64,000 bases of DNA from the NCBI RefSeq assembly GCF_905220565.1, contig NC_059400.1, positions 10,872,159-10,936,158 on the forward strand, written 5' to 3'. The DNA is from Melitaea cinxia (Eukaryota > Arthropoda > Insecta > Lepidoptera > Nymphalidae). Positions 36,176-48,251 of this stretch are shown in pieces. A program made the translations under genes and the position numbers. The notes beneath the pieces were generated by a model that saw only the letters and a program-made list of their open reading frames with translations, searched no databases and was not told the DNA's origin. Numbering within the stretch: position 1 is the stretch's first letter; every line of letters starts with the position of its first letter.

Positions 36176-37839
36176 TAAAAATAAAAATATTAAACTTAAA
36201 TTTGTTGAACACACTAAATAATTACAAAAAAAAAGTACTAAATAGTTACAGAAAACGTGACCCATAATCATTTAGATATTTCTTTCGTCGCAACTCTTAG
36301 GTCTAAGTAATTCGTCTACAGAGATATAATTTGGGATACGTGACGAGTATTATATTAACGGAGAACGTTTGCCCGATTCAACAATTTCCGCAGCGACCCC
36401 TGAGGCTGTCCTGGCTGTTCCTGACATGAGACGGGGCAATGTGTTGACGCATGCTACGTGCCATTGTAATACCCGTTATTAACTCAAGGAATCAGCGTCA
36501 ATTTATCATCTTTTGCCTCGAAACGACTAATTAGAATAGTCTCAGCAAGAACAGGATTGCAATTATATTAAAATTGCGTCAAATTTACAAGTATCATTAG
36601 ATTATCCAGAACTTGAATTTGTTTTTTATTTTACTTCTTATATTTTAATTACATATGTAATGCGCGTACATACATACATTTCAGGGATCTTTAGTTATAT
36701 GCAGCAATTAGTATTAATATTTCACTTTATAGACGTTTTTAGGGCTAGGTATAGTATTGAAAGGTTATGCAGAAATACGTTGTCAGAGTATCTTATATAT
36801 TAAGACCAATTAAGATTTAAAAAAGGGCTAGGATTTTTTTTGTTACGTGAAACGTAATCTATAATACGTACAGATCGTTATCGTATAATGTTTATCTTTC
36901 AAAAGGTTTAGTGTAATTGATTTGCATCATAATGACGTGATGATGGTTTTTAATTTCCCAACACCTTACCAAAAATCTTAAAAATGATAATAGACAATTC
37001 CTTTTCCAATTCCTTTCCCTTCTAAATTTAGTTCTGCTATCTTTAAAAGAAACGTATGAAAGTTTTTTTCAAAGGATTTTGACAAGAAATAAATAAATAT
37101 CTCAGCGTTTTTGAACTCCATCCATAAAAGAGAATGAAAGATAAAATGAAAGTTTTTGTAAGGGCTAATGGAAAACATAAAAGTTTTTTTATGGGTTTTG
37201 GTTAGAAATAAACAATTACGTGTATCGGCAATTTTGGAAAGATCTTCTGTAATGAAGAAAAATGTGGGACAACATTTTTTATTCTAGTCTGTAAAAAAAC
37301 ATATTTTATCAGTTTTGGAAGTGGGCCTTGACAGAATTGTTATTATTTTAGCTATTATTTTTAATCATACATGCGCGTATCAGTTTTTTATACTGCTTGG
37401 TAATTCGGTACTACAATTAAATAAGGTATATTTTTTGTAATTTATTTTATTTAAAATATCTATTGACTTATTTTTGTGTGACGAAAACTGAACGCAACTG
37501 CAATTTTAAAGCAAAATATTGTACAAAATTTCGTTGATTTGAGTACTGTAAGCGTGTCGGCTTTAGATAAGTGACTTATATAGAGAGGCACGTAAATTAA
37601 ATCTGCCTTTAAAATTTTATTATATGGCATGTAGTAAATTTTAAACGAGTTTTGTAAATTTATATATGCTATTGGACGTCTAGTGGTCAAAATTTGACTA
37701 TAATCAATTTAAATTATAAGTTTAAACATTATTAAGGTTTTAATGAATTTATTATGGTTATGTTTGACATTCAGTGTAGACAAAAAATATTAATCTATAA
37801 TAATCTATTCTCAATGTGACCTCAGACTAACAATAAACG
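36176..37839. other. AT-rich spacer
   Basis: No gene seen. A slightly GC-richer patch at about 36380-36470 has no coding signal I can support. Confidence 0.4.
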
Positions 37840-38290
37840 AAAGAGTAGTATATATGCGTGTGTGTGTAAAATACATGGTAGTGTGTGTAATTTTTTAAAA
37901 TATTTTAATGTATATTTTATGTATAAGTTTTAAAGATTATTAGCATTCTGCACTTCTTCTCTATATAAACTATAAGTGTGCAAAATTTCATACTCCTCTG
38001 TCCGCGCAATTTCCGTAAAAAGGGGTACAAAGTTTTTGCTTCACGTATTAATTTATACATAAATAAATAATAAATAATAATATATATGTATAAAAGTGTT
38101 AGGACATTCAGTCGTCGCTACATATCGATAACGACTTGCCATAATTGTGAAGATAAAATTTGGCACGGAGTAGCTTTACAGTTAGTAGACATTCGCGAAA
38201 CATAAGAACGGGTTTGTGATACTGCAGGATTAAGGAGGCCTAAGAGGTCTCACAAGTTCTTAATATTATTACATAAGTTTTTTGTCCTTG
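37840..38290 (+). repeat. Interspersed repeat, family H
   Basis: Landmarks: TGTGTGTAAAATACATGGTA, GTGTGTGTAATTTTTT, CTCTATATAAACTATAAGTG, AATTTCATACTCCTCTGTCC, GCGCAATTT and AAAAAGGGGTAC, then TTTGGCACGGAGTAGC. The same parts occur on both sides of the insertion at about 50810-52085, so this copy shows the uninterrupted arrangement. Confidence 0.65.
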
Positions 38291-38299
38291 TAGATTTCT

Positions 38300-38490
38300 C
38301 CACCATGCCTCGGAAAGCATGTAAAGCTGTCGGTCCTTTTTGTTATTATATAGGTACACCTAATAGACCTGATAACTATGTTCCTCTTAGTAGGGGGAAC
38401 GTATCCGTTAACCAGCAGTGGAGCAGCGTGGTGGATTAAGTTTTGACCATTTTTACATAGAGTAAGAGTATGCGGCAGTGGGATGTTAGA
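38300..38490 (+). mobile_element. SINE family A, 5'-truncated diverged copy
   Basis: Starts CTCCACCATGCCTCGGAAAG, keeps GCAGTGGAGCAGCGTGGTGG and ATTAAG, and ends near CAGTGGGATGTTAGA. Older than the other copies by its many substitutions. Confidence 0.65.
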
Positions 38491-40195
38491 GGACGAATTA
38501 TTAAAAAAATATACTGCTAATTGTAAGTTACGAAAGAATTTTGCACTAAAATTAAATGTACTGTTGAAGTGTGAGTTGAAATGTAACTAATGTTAACAAA
38601 AACTCATTTTTTTTCAGTTGGGCAGAAAAGCTGAAAAAACATGTTTCGTCTTTAATAACTTGTCTTTTAATTATGTTACAGCATCGCTACGTACTACTAA
38701 CATGGAGAAAGAGATCTATACAGTGTGGTGAGATGTTACAAGCTGAATCAATCATCATTATCACTACTTGTGACGTAATCTTTCTTTCCCTCTTCATCTC
38801 AAAAGTTTCGACATCTATTTTTGAGGTTTTACATTTTTCAGTTGTACTTGGTTTTCGTGCTGAACAGCATGGATTCACCACATTTCTGGGAGATTAAAGT
38901 ATAGGCACGATTGCGCTTACCCCATGTTCCGATTTTCTGCTTCAGTCAATTTCTGCTTTAGTAAATTTCTGCTTCAGTCAATTTCTGCTCTAGTTTTTCT
39001 CTTGCTCTAGTTTGTATTAGTCTTGTCTAGCCTCACTGAATTTAACTATTTGTACAGTCACTGAAATAAACGAACAAGATACATTGTAATAACTTTCGAA
39101 AAAGGTAATACCAGAAATTAGTAGCACTATTAGTAATTGTACCCTGTGCGATACAAAATATATAGTTCGTAATTTGTGAATGAAATTACGTCTAATGAAT
39201 GTCAGTCACATGTTTTGTTATAATTTGCAGTAAGTTGCAAACTGTATACAATTTTATTACATTAGCTATGAAATTTAATAGCTGTTTAACGTATCTCGAC
39301 AGTTTTTGTAATAAAATTAAGATTTCATAGAAATTAGTTTGAATTACTTTTGTTTGTATAAAACAATAAATTGACTGAATTATATTTCGGTAATATGATT
39401 ATTCTGAAATTGAAAATAATACCTCATTGGTTAGTTCATAATTTTAAAATACACAATTGTTTAAGCTATTACTTCTAATTTTTTTAATAGTAAAGGTTTG
39501 AAAATAATATTGAAATTGAGTTTTATCTTAATTTATTTATTTCACATTAAGAGGCGACCATTTCAAGTCTCTTAATAGATTCAAACGCCTTAAATAAAAA
39601 CGGCCTACCTAAATTAAATTTGAAGAGACTATTATAATTATCTCTCGCAGAGGCTGTTCTTGACAAAAAATTATCATCAACATAATGCATCTGCATAATT
39701 TAAATAACCAAAATTAATATACAATGTTTTTAAATAAAAAATTTATGGTTCTAATAAAATATACAAATAGTTATAATTTTATTTTATTTTCACTGATTAA
39801 CATAGATATTCGGATCGGGTGGATATAAAAAGCTTTCTAGTTGAAAGCTTCAACTAAATGTGAAATAATTATAACTAAAAACTGTTTAACTTCGTAATAA
39901 TATTAGAGCTTGAGTGTTATTTGAGAAAAATAATTTAGATAAATTTCCATCTCCTGCCTACACTATCGTTCGCATTGGTATATATATATATTTTTTATGT
40001 TAGTTCTATTTAAGCTTCTTTTTAATCTAATACTATTAAACGAGCAATTCTTGTATTTATGATTAGGGATATAAATCGATATAGCTAAGATTCATTTTGA
40101 GAAAATGTCTTTTTATCCCTGTTTCTAGGCAATGAAAAAATGGCGATAATATCGTTAGAATACGAATGAAAATTTCGCAATTGTCAATGAAGTTG
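38491..40195. other. AT-rich spacer
   Basis: No gene seen apart from the 16-bp tandem repeat listed separately. Frames at 38673-38897 (both strands) have no domain. Confidence 0.4.
38934..38994 (+). repeat. 16-bp tandem repeat, about 3.8 copies
   Basis: Units TTTCTGCTTCAGTCAA begin at 38934, 38950, 38966 and 38982; units 1 and 3 are identical, unit 2 has two changes and unit 4 decays. Confidence 0.85.
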
Positions 40196-40471
40196 TAATA
40201 GCTCAGGTGGGGAATCGGCCGGTCGGGATCGACCGAGAAGACCTTGGCACAAATCCCCATGCCTCCAAATCGATTATTTTTTTTCTTTATTTTTCTAATT
40301 GGACTCATTATTTTTTATTTAAATAACCAGTTCATGTTTTTTATTATTATGTCGGTAAAATCGGAAAATATTATTCACATTTTATCAATATGTAATTCGT
40401 ATTTAAATATGATTTCCAAAAATCACGAATTACCAAAAATACCGAGCTAAGCTCGGTCATCCATGTACTAA
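40196..40471 (+). mobile_element. SINE family E, better-preserved copy
   Basis: Head TAATAGCTCAGGTGGGGAAT resembles a tRNA A box, and CACAAATCCCCATG is in the position of the B box. The body and the hairpin end CCGAGCTAAGCTCGG match 23131-23424. The frames at 40063-40450 are shadows. Confidence 0.65.
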
Positions 40472-41567
40472 TTATTATGTAAGACAAGTATATACTATGA
40501 GATCCGGCTTAAGAAATATATCTGATAGGTTGCATAACGAAATCGCGTACAGACAACGTTAATTAATAAAATTATTACTGAAATATTTTCAGTCTACTCC
40601 CTCCATTTGTTTTATATAAAAATATAGCATTGAGGGAGTATAATCTAATTAAAATAAAAAATAAGGCTTGCCTATTTATCCACCTGCACAACTATTGTAT
40701 TATTTATTGGTATTGCAAGGTACACACAGATACGTTAATATGCCGTTATATAGAAACGGAAGGTTATTTTATTTCTAATTGAATCGTACAAGGTTGCCTT
40801 ATTAAAAAATTTGATAACCGTATATGGTTGCCTAGATTTAGAGCACCACTTTTTAAATAAAAAAAAAATTAATCAAATTCGGTACAGAACCTTCTGTTTA
40901 ATTATTATAACAAAGTTTTATTCCGAATATTTCAAAGTTGCTTTGACAATAGCTTATATTACTAACAAGTTAGAGCCTTAAATACCCAGTTAAATACCAG
41001 TTATAAAATTGAAAAACAAGATTACCAAGCTCACAGTGAATGTTAAAATAAAGGCTGTCGCTTTTTAGGGTTCCGCACCCAAAGGATAGAAACGGGACTC
41101 TATTAAGTTTTTGTAAAGCTTTTAAAAAAACAATATTTATCATAGATATAATTTAATCGTTTAATTATCTGTGTTTTATGAATAGGTTTTAATACAATTT
41201 AAGACACGTATACAACACGTTAAAAATTAAAAATAAATGAAAGTTTTACAATATACGTTTTAAAGAGATCTTAAATGAATACTAGGTAATTACAAATTTG
41301 CAGTACTTTCTGTTTTCTGATACTAACATTAAAATACTATAAAAGCCTTAATTTCATGCGTGACAGAAAGCTTGAAAAATATCTTCTATGAAATCCACAA
41401 TGAAACGAAAATTATAAATAAATAAGTAATATTTATCTATTTGTCAATATATTAATCATACATTACATCAAAATTACTAAATTAATTTAATGGTTACTTT
41501 GTGTGATTTAAGTTAACTCTGTAAGCTAATACTGATTACTTTTTATGCTCAAATTCGGTACGATTTA
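40472..41567. other. AT-rich spacer
   Basis: No gene or clear repeat seen. Confidence 0.4.
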
Positions 41568-41705
41568 TGGCCAGTTTCAATACTCTATCTATCTCTAAAT
41601 TTGCTTACTAGCGATAGATTTTTGACACAATTTATATGGAGTTAACGTCAAAATTCTATCTCTAGTAAGCAAATTTAGAGATAGATAGAGTATTGAAACT
41701 GGCCA
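41568..41705. mobile_element. 138-bp foldback MITE with about 59-bp terminal inverted repeats
   Basis: Left end TGGCCAGTTTCAATACTCTA and right end TAGAGTATTGAAACTGGCCA are exact reverse complements. The arms pair for about 59 bp with two mismatches, leaving about 20 bases in the middle. A TTA lies directly outside each end (41565-41567, 41706-41708), fitting a 3-bp target duplication. GGCC ends with TTA/TAA duplications fit the PIF/Harbinger superfamily, but that is inference. No second copy in the window. Confidence 0.8.
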
Positions 41706-42911
41706 TTAATTGCAACAAAACTGTTGACAGTTGAGACAAGTTAAGTTAAATATAAAATATTATTTAACAGGGACACCACATATTTACCTTACTACCTATT
41801 CTTATTACCTACAGAATATAAATTAAAATTTTTTATAATTTTTTGTAAAACAAGTGCAATCACAAACACAGTGGTACGAGATTTTTATACATAAGGTAAT
41901 GGTGGGTAAGGTGTAAATGATTTACAATAAAGAAGATTGTACAAAGAACATAAAACCTTTTTCATACTAATTAAAGAGATACAAAGTGAGCCTTATGTGC
42001 CCATTCTCTGGTTAACCTTGCTCATCACACGTAGTTACTTATCGATTCGGTTGATATTGAGGGTTCACAGTCGACCGAGGGATAAGTTCCGCTCCGTCGA
42101 CCACTCGTTGTACTTCTCTAACAAGACTCGTTGGTCACTGTTTTTACTCAAACAATACCTACTTGGACCGTTAATTATTGCAATCACCTTTTAAAGTTCA
42201 GTTCGTAAAGATAAAACTGCCTTTCACATAAAACATTTATTCATTATCTAAACTGATATATCTCAAACAAATAATCATAATATTTTAAAATAATGATCAT
42301 ATATTTTTTTCGTATATAATTGACGACCGATGGACCGATGGTGAATGCAGGAATTACAAATAGTAGTTCAGTAGTTTTCATATCAGTTCCAAGCGTTATT
42401 AGCCTTATTAATATTATTTTATTTTATGATTACTATAATTTTGTATCATAACGATATTACATAGCGGCATATACGTGGAAGTCGCTGTATGTGTAGTAAG
42501 TTAAATGGTAGTATTGTTATTTTACATGGCGTTAAATGTGAAGTTAAAATAACGTCAGCATTAAATTTGTACTAACGCGTATATTAATTCTAACCATCAT
42601 CATGCTATCCCACACATATTTTTTTAATAATCTAAGCTATAAAAAATATCCCTGGTTTCATTGTCTTACAACCTTTCTAGTATAATATTGTGAAATGTCG
42701 CCTTAACAGAGGCGGTCGCGTCTTTGATTCTAGTTCAGGACAGATATTAATATTTAGAGAAATATTGGTTTCCGGTCGTATATCGTCGATCTGTATAAAG
42801 TGTCTCTTAAGAGAACACAAAGTCGTTGCTAAGAGTTGTTACAATAGACACAATAACAATGTGAAAAAACCAAATTTGGTGAAAACTTACCATTTTATGT
42901 CCCAAAAACAC
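41706..42911. other. AT-rich spacer with a degraded SINE-like patch
   Basis: Around 42690-42830 the order GTCTTTGATTCTAGTTC, then ATATTTAGAGAAATATTGGT and TTCCGGTCG resembles a decayed tRNA-derived SINE. No supported gene; the frames at 41937 and 42690 have no domain. Confidence 0.35.
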
Positions 42912-43197
42912 TTTTTTTTTATGTCACTAGGTCGGCAAACAAGCGTACGGCTCACCTAATGGTAAGCGATTACCGCAGCTTATAGACACACCTGCAACAC
43001 CAGAAGCATCGCAAGCGCGTTGCCGACCCAATCCCCAATCGCCCCAGGAGCGCTGGTCACCTTACTCACCAACAGGAACACAATACTGCTTGAAAACAGT
43101 ATTATTTAGCTGTGATCTTCTGTAAGGTCGAGGTACTACCCCAGTCGGGCTGCTCCATATTTTGAGCAGGAAATTCCTGCTGTGCCCTACCTCAGTT
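42912..43197 (-). mobile_element. Family B element, full-length minus copy
   Basis: From a T run and ATGTCACTAGGTCGGCAAAC to GTGCCCTACCTCAGTT. Nearly identical to the 35628 and 20763 copies. Confidence 0.8.
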
Positions 43198-43339
43198 AAA
43201 CACTGTAATTTTTAGATTTAAAATATTAATTTTTACTTTATTTGTCGATGGGCTTTTATTTCGTTGAAATCTCTACTTTCTGATGGTGTGAAAAATTTAC
43301 ATTACTATTTTAATAAATATTAATGTTTTCAGTAAATGC

Positions 43340-43452
43340 AAAACTGCGTGAAAGCAGTATTACTTAATACAATATTGTAAGGTTGAGGTACTACCCCAGT
43401 CGTGCTATTCCATATTTTGAGCAGCAAATTGCCTGTTGTGTCCAACCTCAGT
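43340..43452 (-). mobile_element. Family B element, 5'-half fragment
   Basis: Matches only the beginning of the family (AAGCAGTATTA, GGTTGAGGTACTACCCCAGT, CCATATTTTGAGCAG, CAACCTCAGTT). More diverged than the neighbouring full copy, so not a simple tandem duplicate. Confidence 0.7.
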
Positions 43453-44150
43453 TAAAAAAATTATTGCTGAATTACAATAATAACTTAGTTACAACAATAT
43501 TATTTTATAAGTAAATAAATACGCCGCGGAAAGTATTAATAGTAACTACAGAATCGCAGACAAGTGATCTAAATATATTGGCTTAAAATTAAATCTAAGG
43601 CATGTGTATTATACGTAAATACCTATGTATCTTTCGTTTACACATAGGCAACGCGAAAACAGTTCCGGAACGGAACGGTTGGAGAACGGTAACGCTATCA
43701 GCGAACCACATGACTATTGTGCTTCCGCGTCGACACCACCGGATACAAATTGATATACATTGACGTACTTTTACCTAATAATCTTATACTTTAAATTAGT
43801 TCGCAATAAATCTATCAAGCAAATATTAAACAAAATTTAATGACTTCATTATTGAAAACATAAAAATATTTCACACTTGCAGAATATTAAAATATAAAGT
43901 AATGATGTATTATTTTCTAATGTTTACGCGAATTTCACTCATTACATTATTTCGGATACTTTACAGCAACCATGGTCACGGAAGGACTGAGGTGTCAGAC
44001 GTGCTAACGTCACCGTTTAAAAACTTAATAAACCTTAATAAAATCCGAAAAAGTTGTTTCATTGTAATGAATAATGATGTAGTTTAAACGAAACAGAATT
44101 TTTTACGTCAGTATTCTTTGTTGAATCTGCTATATACAAATATTTTATAT
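43453..44150. other. Spacer with a small GC-rich patch
   Basis: A patch at about 43645-43745 (CGGAACGGAACGGTTGGAGA region) is GC-richer than its surroundings and could be an exon or promoter; no frame supports it. Frame 43902-44087 is unsupported. Confidence 0.3.
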
Positions 44151-44152
44151 TT

Positions 44153-44210
44153 GAGTAGCCCATTGACGCTTTGTAGTGGTCCTGCTTTCTACTCCGGAGA
44201 TCCACCTGAC
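44153..44210 (+). mobile_element. SINE family G head, truncated fragment
   Basis: GTAGCCCATTGACGCTTTGT and AGTGGTCCTGCTTTCTACTC match the head of the element at 44589. The rest is missing where the family A copy begins at 44211. Confidence 0.5.
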
Positions 44211-44520
44211 TCAATCTGTAATATCCCACTGCTGAGCATAGCCTCTTACTCCATGTAGAAAAAGGATAGAGCTTAATCCACCACGCCGCTCCACTGCGGG
44301 TAGGCGCATACCCTATTATGACTAACAATCACTATCAGGTGTATAAGGCAACAACCGGGACTGATAACTTAAAGTGCTCCCCGAGGCACGATGGGACCAT
44401 AAGGACAGACATCATTTCCGGTTTGGATATTTGTATTTATAACAATACGAGTAATTCCGTCCCTAGCGAGAATCGAACCCGCAAACCGTCGATGCATGGC
44501 GCACGTGCCACCAACACCAG
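44211..44520 (-). mobile_element. SINE family A, near full-length minus copy
   Basis: Plus-strand order: TCAATCTGTAATATCCCACT, GCTTAATCCACCACGCCGCT, ACAATCACTATCAGGTGTAT, GCTCCCCGAGGCACG, ATTTGTATTTATAACAATAC and AGAATCGAACCCGC (complement of the B box), ending in the A-box-like region near 44515. The frames at 44059-44569 are shadows. Confidence 0.75.
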
Positions 44521-44588
44521 ATTGGTTTTTGTTATAATTATTATTTATATATGTATTATTTGTCTGTAATTAAAAAAAATGTTAGAAT

Positions 44589-44700
44589 AGCCCGTAGGCG
44601 CAGTTTGTAGTGGACCTGCTTTCTGCTCCGTGGGTTGCAGATTTGAATCCCGCTTAAATCTGAGTGTAATATTTGTATTTATATATGTATTATTTCTTTG
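44589..44700 (+). mobile_element. SINE family G head (tRNA-like)
   Basis: TAGCCCGTAGGCGCAGTTTG (A-box-like), GACCTGCTTTCTGCTCCGTG and GATTTGAATCCCGC (B-box-like) give the layout of a tRNA-derived SINE head; I know closely similar heads from Lepidoptera. The 3' part is short and AT-rich. Confidence 0.55.
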
Positions 44701-45264
44701 TATATTGAATTTGTATTGAAATTGCTACTAAAATTAGTTTTACTTAAAACAGTTGTGTCATCTTCGTGTCTGAATATCCATCTATAAAGGTTTGTCAAGT
44801 ATCGCGCCGCTTCAGGACAGTTAGTTATACGGAGAAGGTCTTTTGATGTCATCGCATTGAGGCTAGAAGACGTGGAGTAAATCACACAACAGTATTGTAT
44901 AAGCAGGACGTATCAGACACATGTGGACCTATATATCATCTTAAAATTACTAATTTATTCTAGACTTAAATAAACAAGACTAAAAAGTTTTTAGAGTTCA
45001 ATCCTTAAAAATTAAATGAGGACCGTGCTTGGAAAAATATGGGAAGTGGGATCGTGTGAAACAACTAGCGCTTACGATAATGTGTTCAAAACCTATTTTT
45101 TTCGCAATAAAGACTTAAAAAATATTATTTTATTTTATTTATTCTTATAAGATATATATTACTTGTAGTTGTTGATGTATGATAAAGGTATAACAATATA
45201 CCAGTATTTACCAATACGAATAGTAAGCGTCAATACATATTTTGATCTCAGAGTTTTATTAATT
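44701..45264. other. AT-rich spacer
   Basis: No gene seen. The minus frame 44679-44885 has no domain. Confidence 0.4.
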
Positions 45265-45535
45265 ACTAGCTGTGCCCGCGATTTCGTCCGCGTGGAATCT
45301 AACAAAAAAGTTTTTGTTCAGTTTGCAGAGTTATAAAATAAATGTCTATAATAAAAGTAGACTAAGTTAATTTTTATTACATCAGCTATCTGCCAGTGAA
45401 AGCCCAGTCAAAATCGGCCCAGTCGTTTAAAAGATTAGGCGGAACAAGACAGAAGTGAACAGATAGACAGACCGACAGACAGATGTTATTTTGGTACATG
45501 TACCGTACACCATTTGACTAGCCCGAGGAAAACAG
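45265..45535 (+). mobile_element. Family D repeat
   Basis: ACTAGCTGTGCCCGCGATTT then CGTCCGCGTGG, ACATCAGCTATCTGCCAGTG and a GACAGACCGACAGACAGA run; same order as 18597. Confidence 0.7.
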
Positions 45536-46170
45536 GTATTTTTCGCTGGTCTTGTAGAGCAATACTAAATTTGCTAAATACTTTTATGTACTTAATTAAA
45601 AACCAATCAACAAAATTAAAAAAAAATCAAGAACTAGAAAAATGTATAGTAGTATTATAGTAAAATATTAACAAGTTCAGTTCTACAGAACTGACACTGA
45701 CTATTTTTTCAAATGATTATTTTGAAAAGAGCTCTGCAATCGATACCGAGGTCAAAGTGATTTTTTTTTTGGGACGCATTTTAAGCCAAACCACTGCTTT
45801 TGAATAAATTTAAATAAAATACTGTCAAATTTAATACTAAGAGCTAGGACACTTGATATATACATATATTATCCAGAAATTCAACAAGGTTCCCATGGGG
45901 AAGAGGATGACAGTCATAATGTGTAAAAACCTGGTTGTAAATCATTAACTATATTTATTGATATATTTCTAGATTCCTAGTTCAAAAATTACAGACAGCA
46001 TAATCCCTTGTATTAAGTTTAAGCCCGGAACAAACTCAAAACCTTGAACGTACGTACGAATGTACTTATCTTAAGTTATCTATTTTATCTTTATTAAAAA
46101 TACGACAACTACATACGAAGTTCCAGTACAAAGAACTAGTACTTTACACTATTTGTATAATATTTATGAA
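45536..46170. other. AT-rich spacer
   Basis: No gene seen. Confidence 0.4.
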
Positions 46171-46319
46171 TCACGTCAGCCTATCACAGTCCACTGCTAG
46201 ACATAGGCCTCCCAAATTCACGCCAAAAATGGCGTGAACTCATGTGTTTTGCCCATAGTCACCACACTGGGCAGGCGGGTTGGTGACTGCAGGCCTGGCT
46301 TTGTCACACCGAAGACGCA
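46171..46319 (-). mobile_element. SINE family F, 3'-half fragment
   Basis: Covers the tail (CAGCCTATCACAGTCCACTG, CTAGACATAGGCCTCCC on the plus strand) to GTCACACCGAAGACGC. It breaks off where full copies continue into the 5' half. Confidence 0.7.
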
Positions 46320-46598
46320 TATTTATGAATAACAAATATCAATATTGTTTCTTCGGTCTATCTTTATAGGCAGGATATTCAAAATGATCCAAGAATGTAA
46401 ATTCAAAAGTTGTAAATGAAATTGGTTTAAACAATAACTACGAAAATTTCAAACTTGTTGAAGTTTCAAGTCTTAAGATCAAATACTTATGATTTGCAAG
46501 TATTTCTCAGCACTTCAAAGATACAGTTATGATACTTATCCCCTTTGATCTTTTGTCCCGTCAAGAATAAAAGTTTACAACAATATGTATGTATACAC
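46320..46598. other. AT-rich spacer
   Basis: Nothing recognised. Confidence 0.35.
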
Positions 46599-46800
46599 GA
46601 CGACGCGTTAGCGCAGCGGTAATAGCACTGACTGTTGCGCTGGCGGTCGCGGGTTCGATTCCCGTCCACGACAGACATTTGTATCGACCATATAGATGTT
46701 AGTCGTGGTCTAGGCGTTGTGTTTGTGTATTTTATATGTTTCCGGACCCCCAATACAGGAGAAAATCTTACTGGGGGAATCCGTTGAGTGTGATGCGTTT
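46599..46800 (+). mobile_element. tRNA-derived SINE with family A head and a different tail
   Basis: A box in GCGTTAGCGCAGCGGTAATA and a perfect B box GGTTCGATTCC at 46652-46662 mark an intact internal RNA polymerase III promoter. ACATTTGTATCGACCATATA follows as in family A, but the 3' part (TTTCCGGACCCCCAATACAG, GGGGGAATCCGTTGAGTGTG, ATGCGTTT) is unlike family A tails. It does not read as a functional tRNA gene because the sequence continues as a known-type SINE body and I cannot form a clean acceptor stem. Confidence 0.75.
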
Positions 46801-47330
46801 ATTAATTCTTTTACATATGGTGATTAGACCAATTAATATTTAATATATTTCGTTTTGTACGTTAAAACGATTAGTAGGTACAACAAACGTAAATTTTTAT
46901 TTTTAATTTAAAACGAGCAAAGGCAGGCTTATCGTCTTTAATGATCTCGCTCTGATGATAACCTTTGGTAAAAAGGATTTCGGAAAACGTTGCCTACCGA
47001 AATTATTAATTAATTATGTAAATACACATTTTTATAACGAATATACTTGCCTTCGTGAACGGTTTTACCGGCTTTGTATTTGAGTATATGAGATTGTTGT
47101 ACATAGATTTCCTCACTTATATATATAAATCTTACAGCGATGTTTTATAGTTCATAGCTTTCTGAATAGACAGGTTTTCGAGCGCAATACGCAGTTTTCA
47201 TATCAAAAGGACTAATATAAGTAGTACTATATTGTATTTGTGGCAAAAAAGCTAAAATGTTTGTATTATATGGTATTAAGTTAAATCCAAAATTGTTTAA
47301 TAAATTTTTACTTTTATTTTGAAACGAACA
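46801..47330. other. AT-rich spacer
   Basis: No gene seen. Confidence 0.4.
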
Positions 47331-47460
47331 AATAAATAAAATTGGAGTGTCTGTTTGTAATATTAAAATAACCGTTTTTTACTAAATGCATATGGATGTA
47401 TACACGGTACATATACCAAAATAACATTTTTTTTAAATATTTGTCTGTCTGTCGATCTTG
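47331..47460 (-). mobile_element. Family D repeat, 3'-end fragment
   Basis: AAATAAATAAAATTGGAGTG, ACATATACCAAAATAACA and TTGTCTGTCTGTCGATC are the complement of the family D end and its CAGA run. Confidence 0.6.
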
Positions 47461-47910
47461 TTTGGAAGTCTTGGATTATTTCATTCTTATCTTAAAAAAG
47501 TGACTTTGTATAAAAAAATTAAGCAGTTTTTAAATAAAATTAAGGAATGTGAAAATAAGCATTTATGTATTTTAATGTTTACTTTTAATTTATTTTCAAA
47601 TTTCAATAATTGTTTTAGGGTTTACAAGAAAAAAAAAGTTGAAAATATAAACAAAAAATTGTTTATTATCGAAATAACTTCAAATTTAGTATTTATGTTT
47701 TTCAATAAAATTAAACAAACAACAATGTATGTATGTGGTTAATTTTCTACTATTTGTACGACAACATACTTTTGAAACCCATCCCCAGAGTCCTTTAGAG
47801 GCTGAAAAATCAATGCTGTAGCTATTATTATTACATAAAGGCAGTTCGTACTAATGTTATATCAAATTACATCAATTTTTTTTTGATGCTATGTGGTTAC
47901 AGCATTAAAG
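47461..47910. other. AT-rich spacer
   Basis: The 94-codon frame at 47458-47742 is lysine/phenylalanine/asparagine-rich as expected from random AT-rich DNA; I do not call it. Confidence 0.4.
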
Positions 47911-48226
47911 AATATAGCCACCGCATCTCTTCCCGTGGATGTCGTAAGAGGCGACTAAGGGATAACACAGTTCCACTACAAACTTGGAACTTAAAAAGCC
48001 GACCGATGGCGGGATAGCCATCCAACTACTGGCTTTGAAATACACAAGCAGAAGACTGGTAGGAGCGTCTTCAGTGTGACAAAGCCAGTCACTGCGGTCA
48101 CCTACCCGCCTGTCCAGCGTGGTGACTATGGGCAAAACACATGAGTTCACGCCATTTTTGGCTCGAACTTATGGAGGCCTATGTCCAGTAGTGGACTGCG
48201 ATAAGCTAATGTGATGATGTGATGAT
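47911..48226 (+). mobile_element. SINE family F, full-length plus copy
   Basis: Order: GCCACCGCATCTCTTCCCGT, GGATGTCGTAAGAGGCGACT, AAGGGATAACACAGTTCCAC, GGCGGGATAGCCATCCAACT, GCGTCTTCAGTGTGACAAAG, GTGGTGACTATGGGCAAAAC, GGAGGCCTATGTCCAGTAGT and GGACTGCGATAAGC with a GATGATGTGATGAT end. From GCTCGAACTTATGGAGGCCT onward it matches the last 64 or so bases of the RTE LINE at 27341-27404, so it probably uses that LINE's machinery. Confidence 0.78.
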
Positions 48227-48251
48227 TTTTTTGTATAAATAAATAAATTTT

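Noticed and set aside
46599..46675. Functional tRNA gene
   Set aside because: A and B boxes are good, but no clean acceptor stem can be formed, and the sequence continues into a SINE body shared with other copies in the window.
47458..47742. 94-codon protein gene
   Set aside because: Composition (Lys, Phe, Asn, Ile) is what AT-rich DNA gives by chance, with no domain, signal or supporting context.
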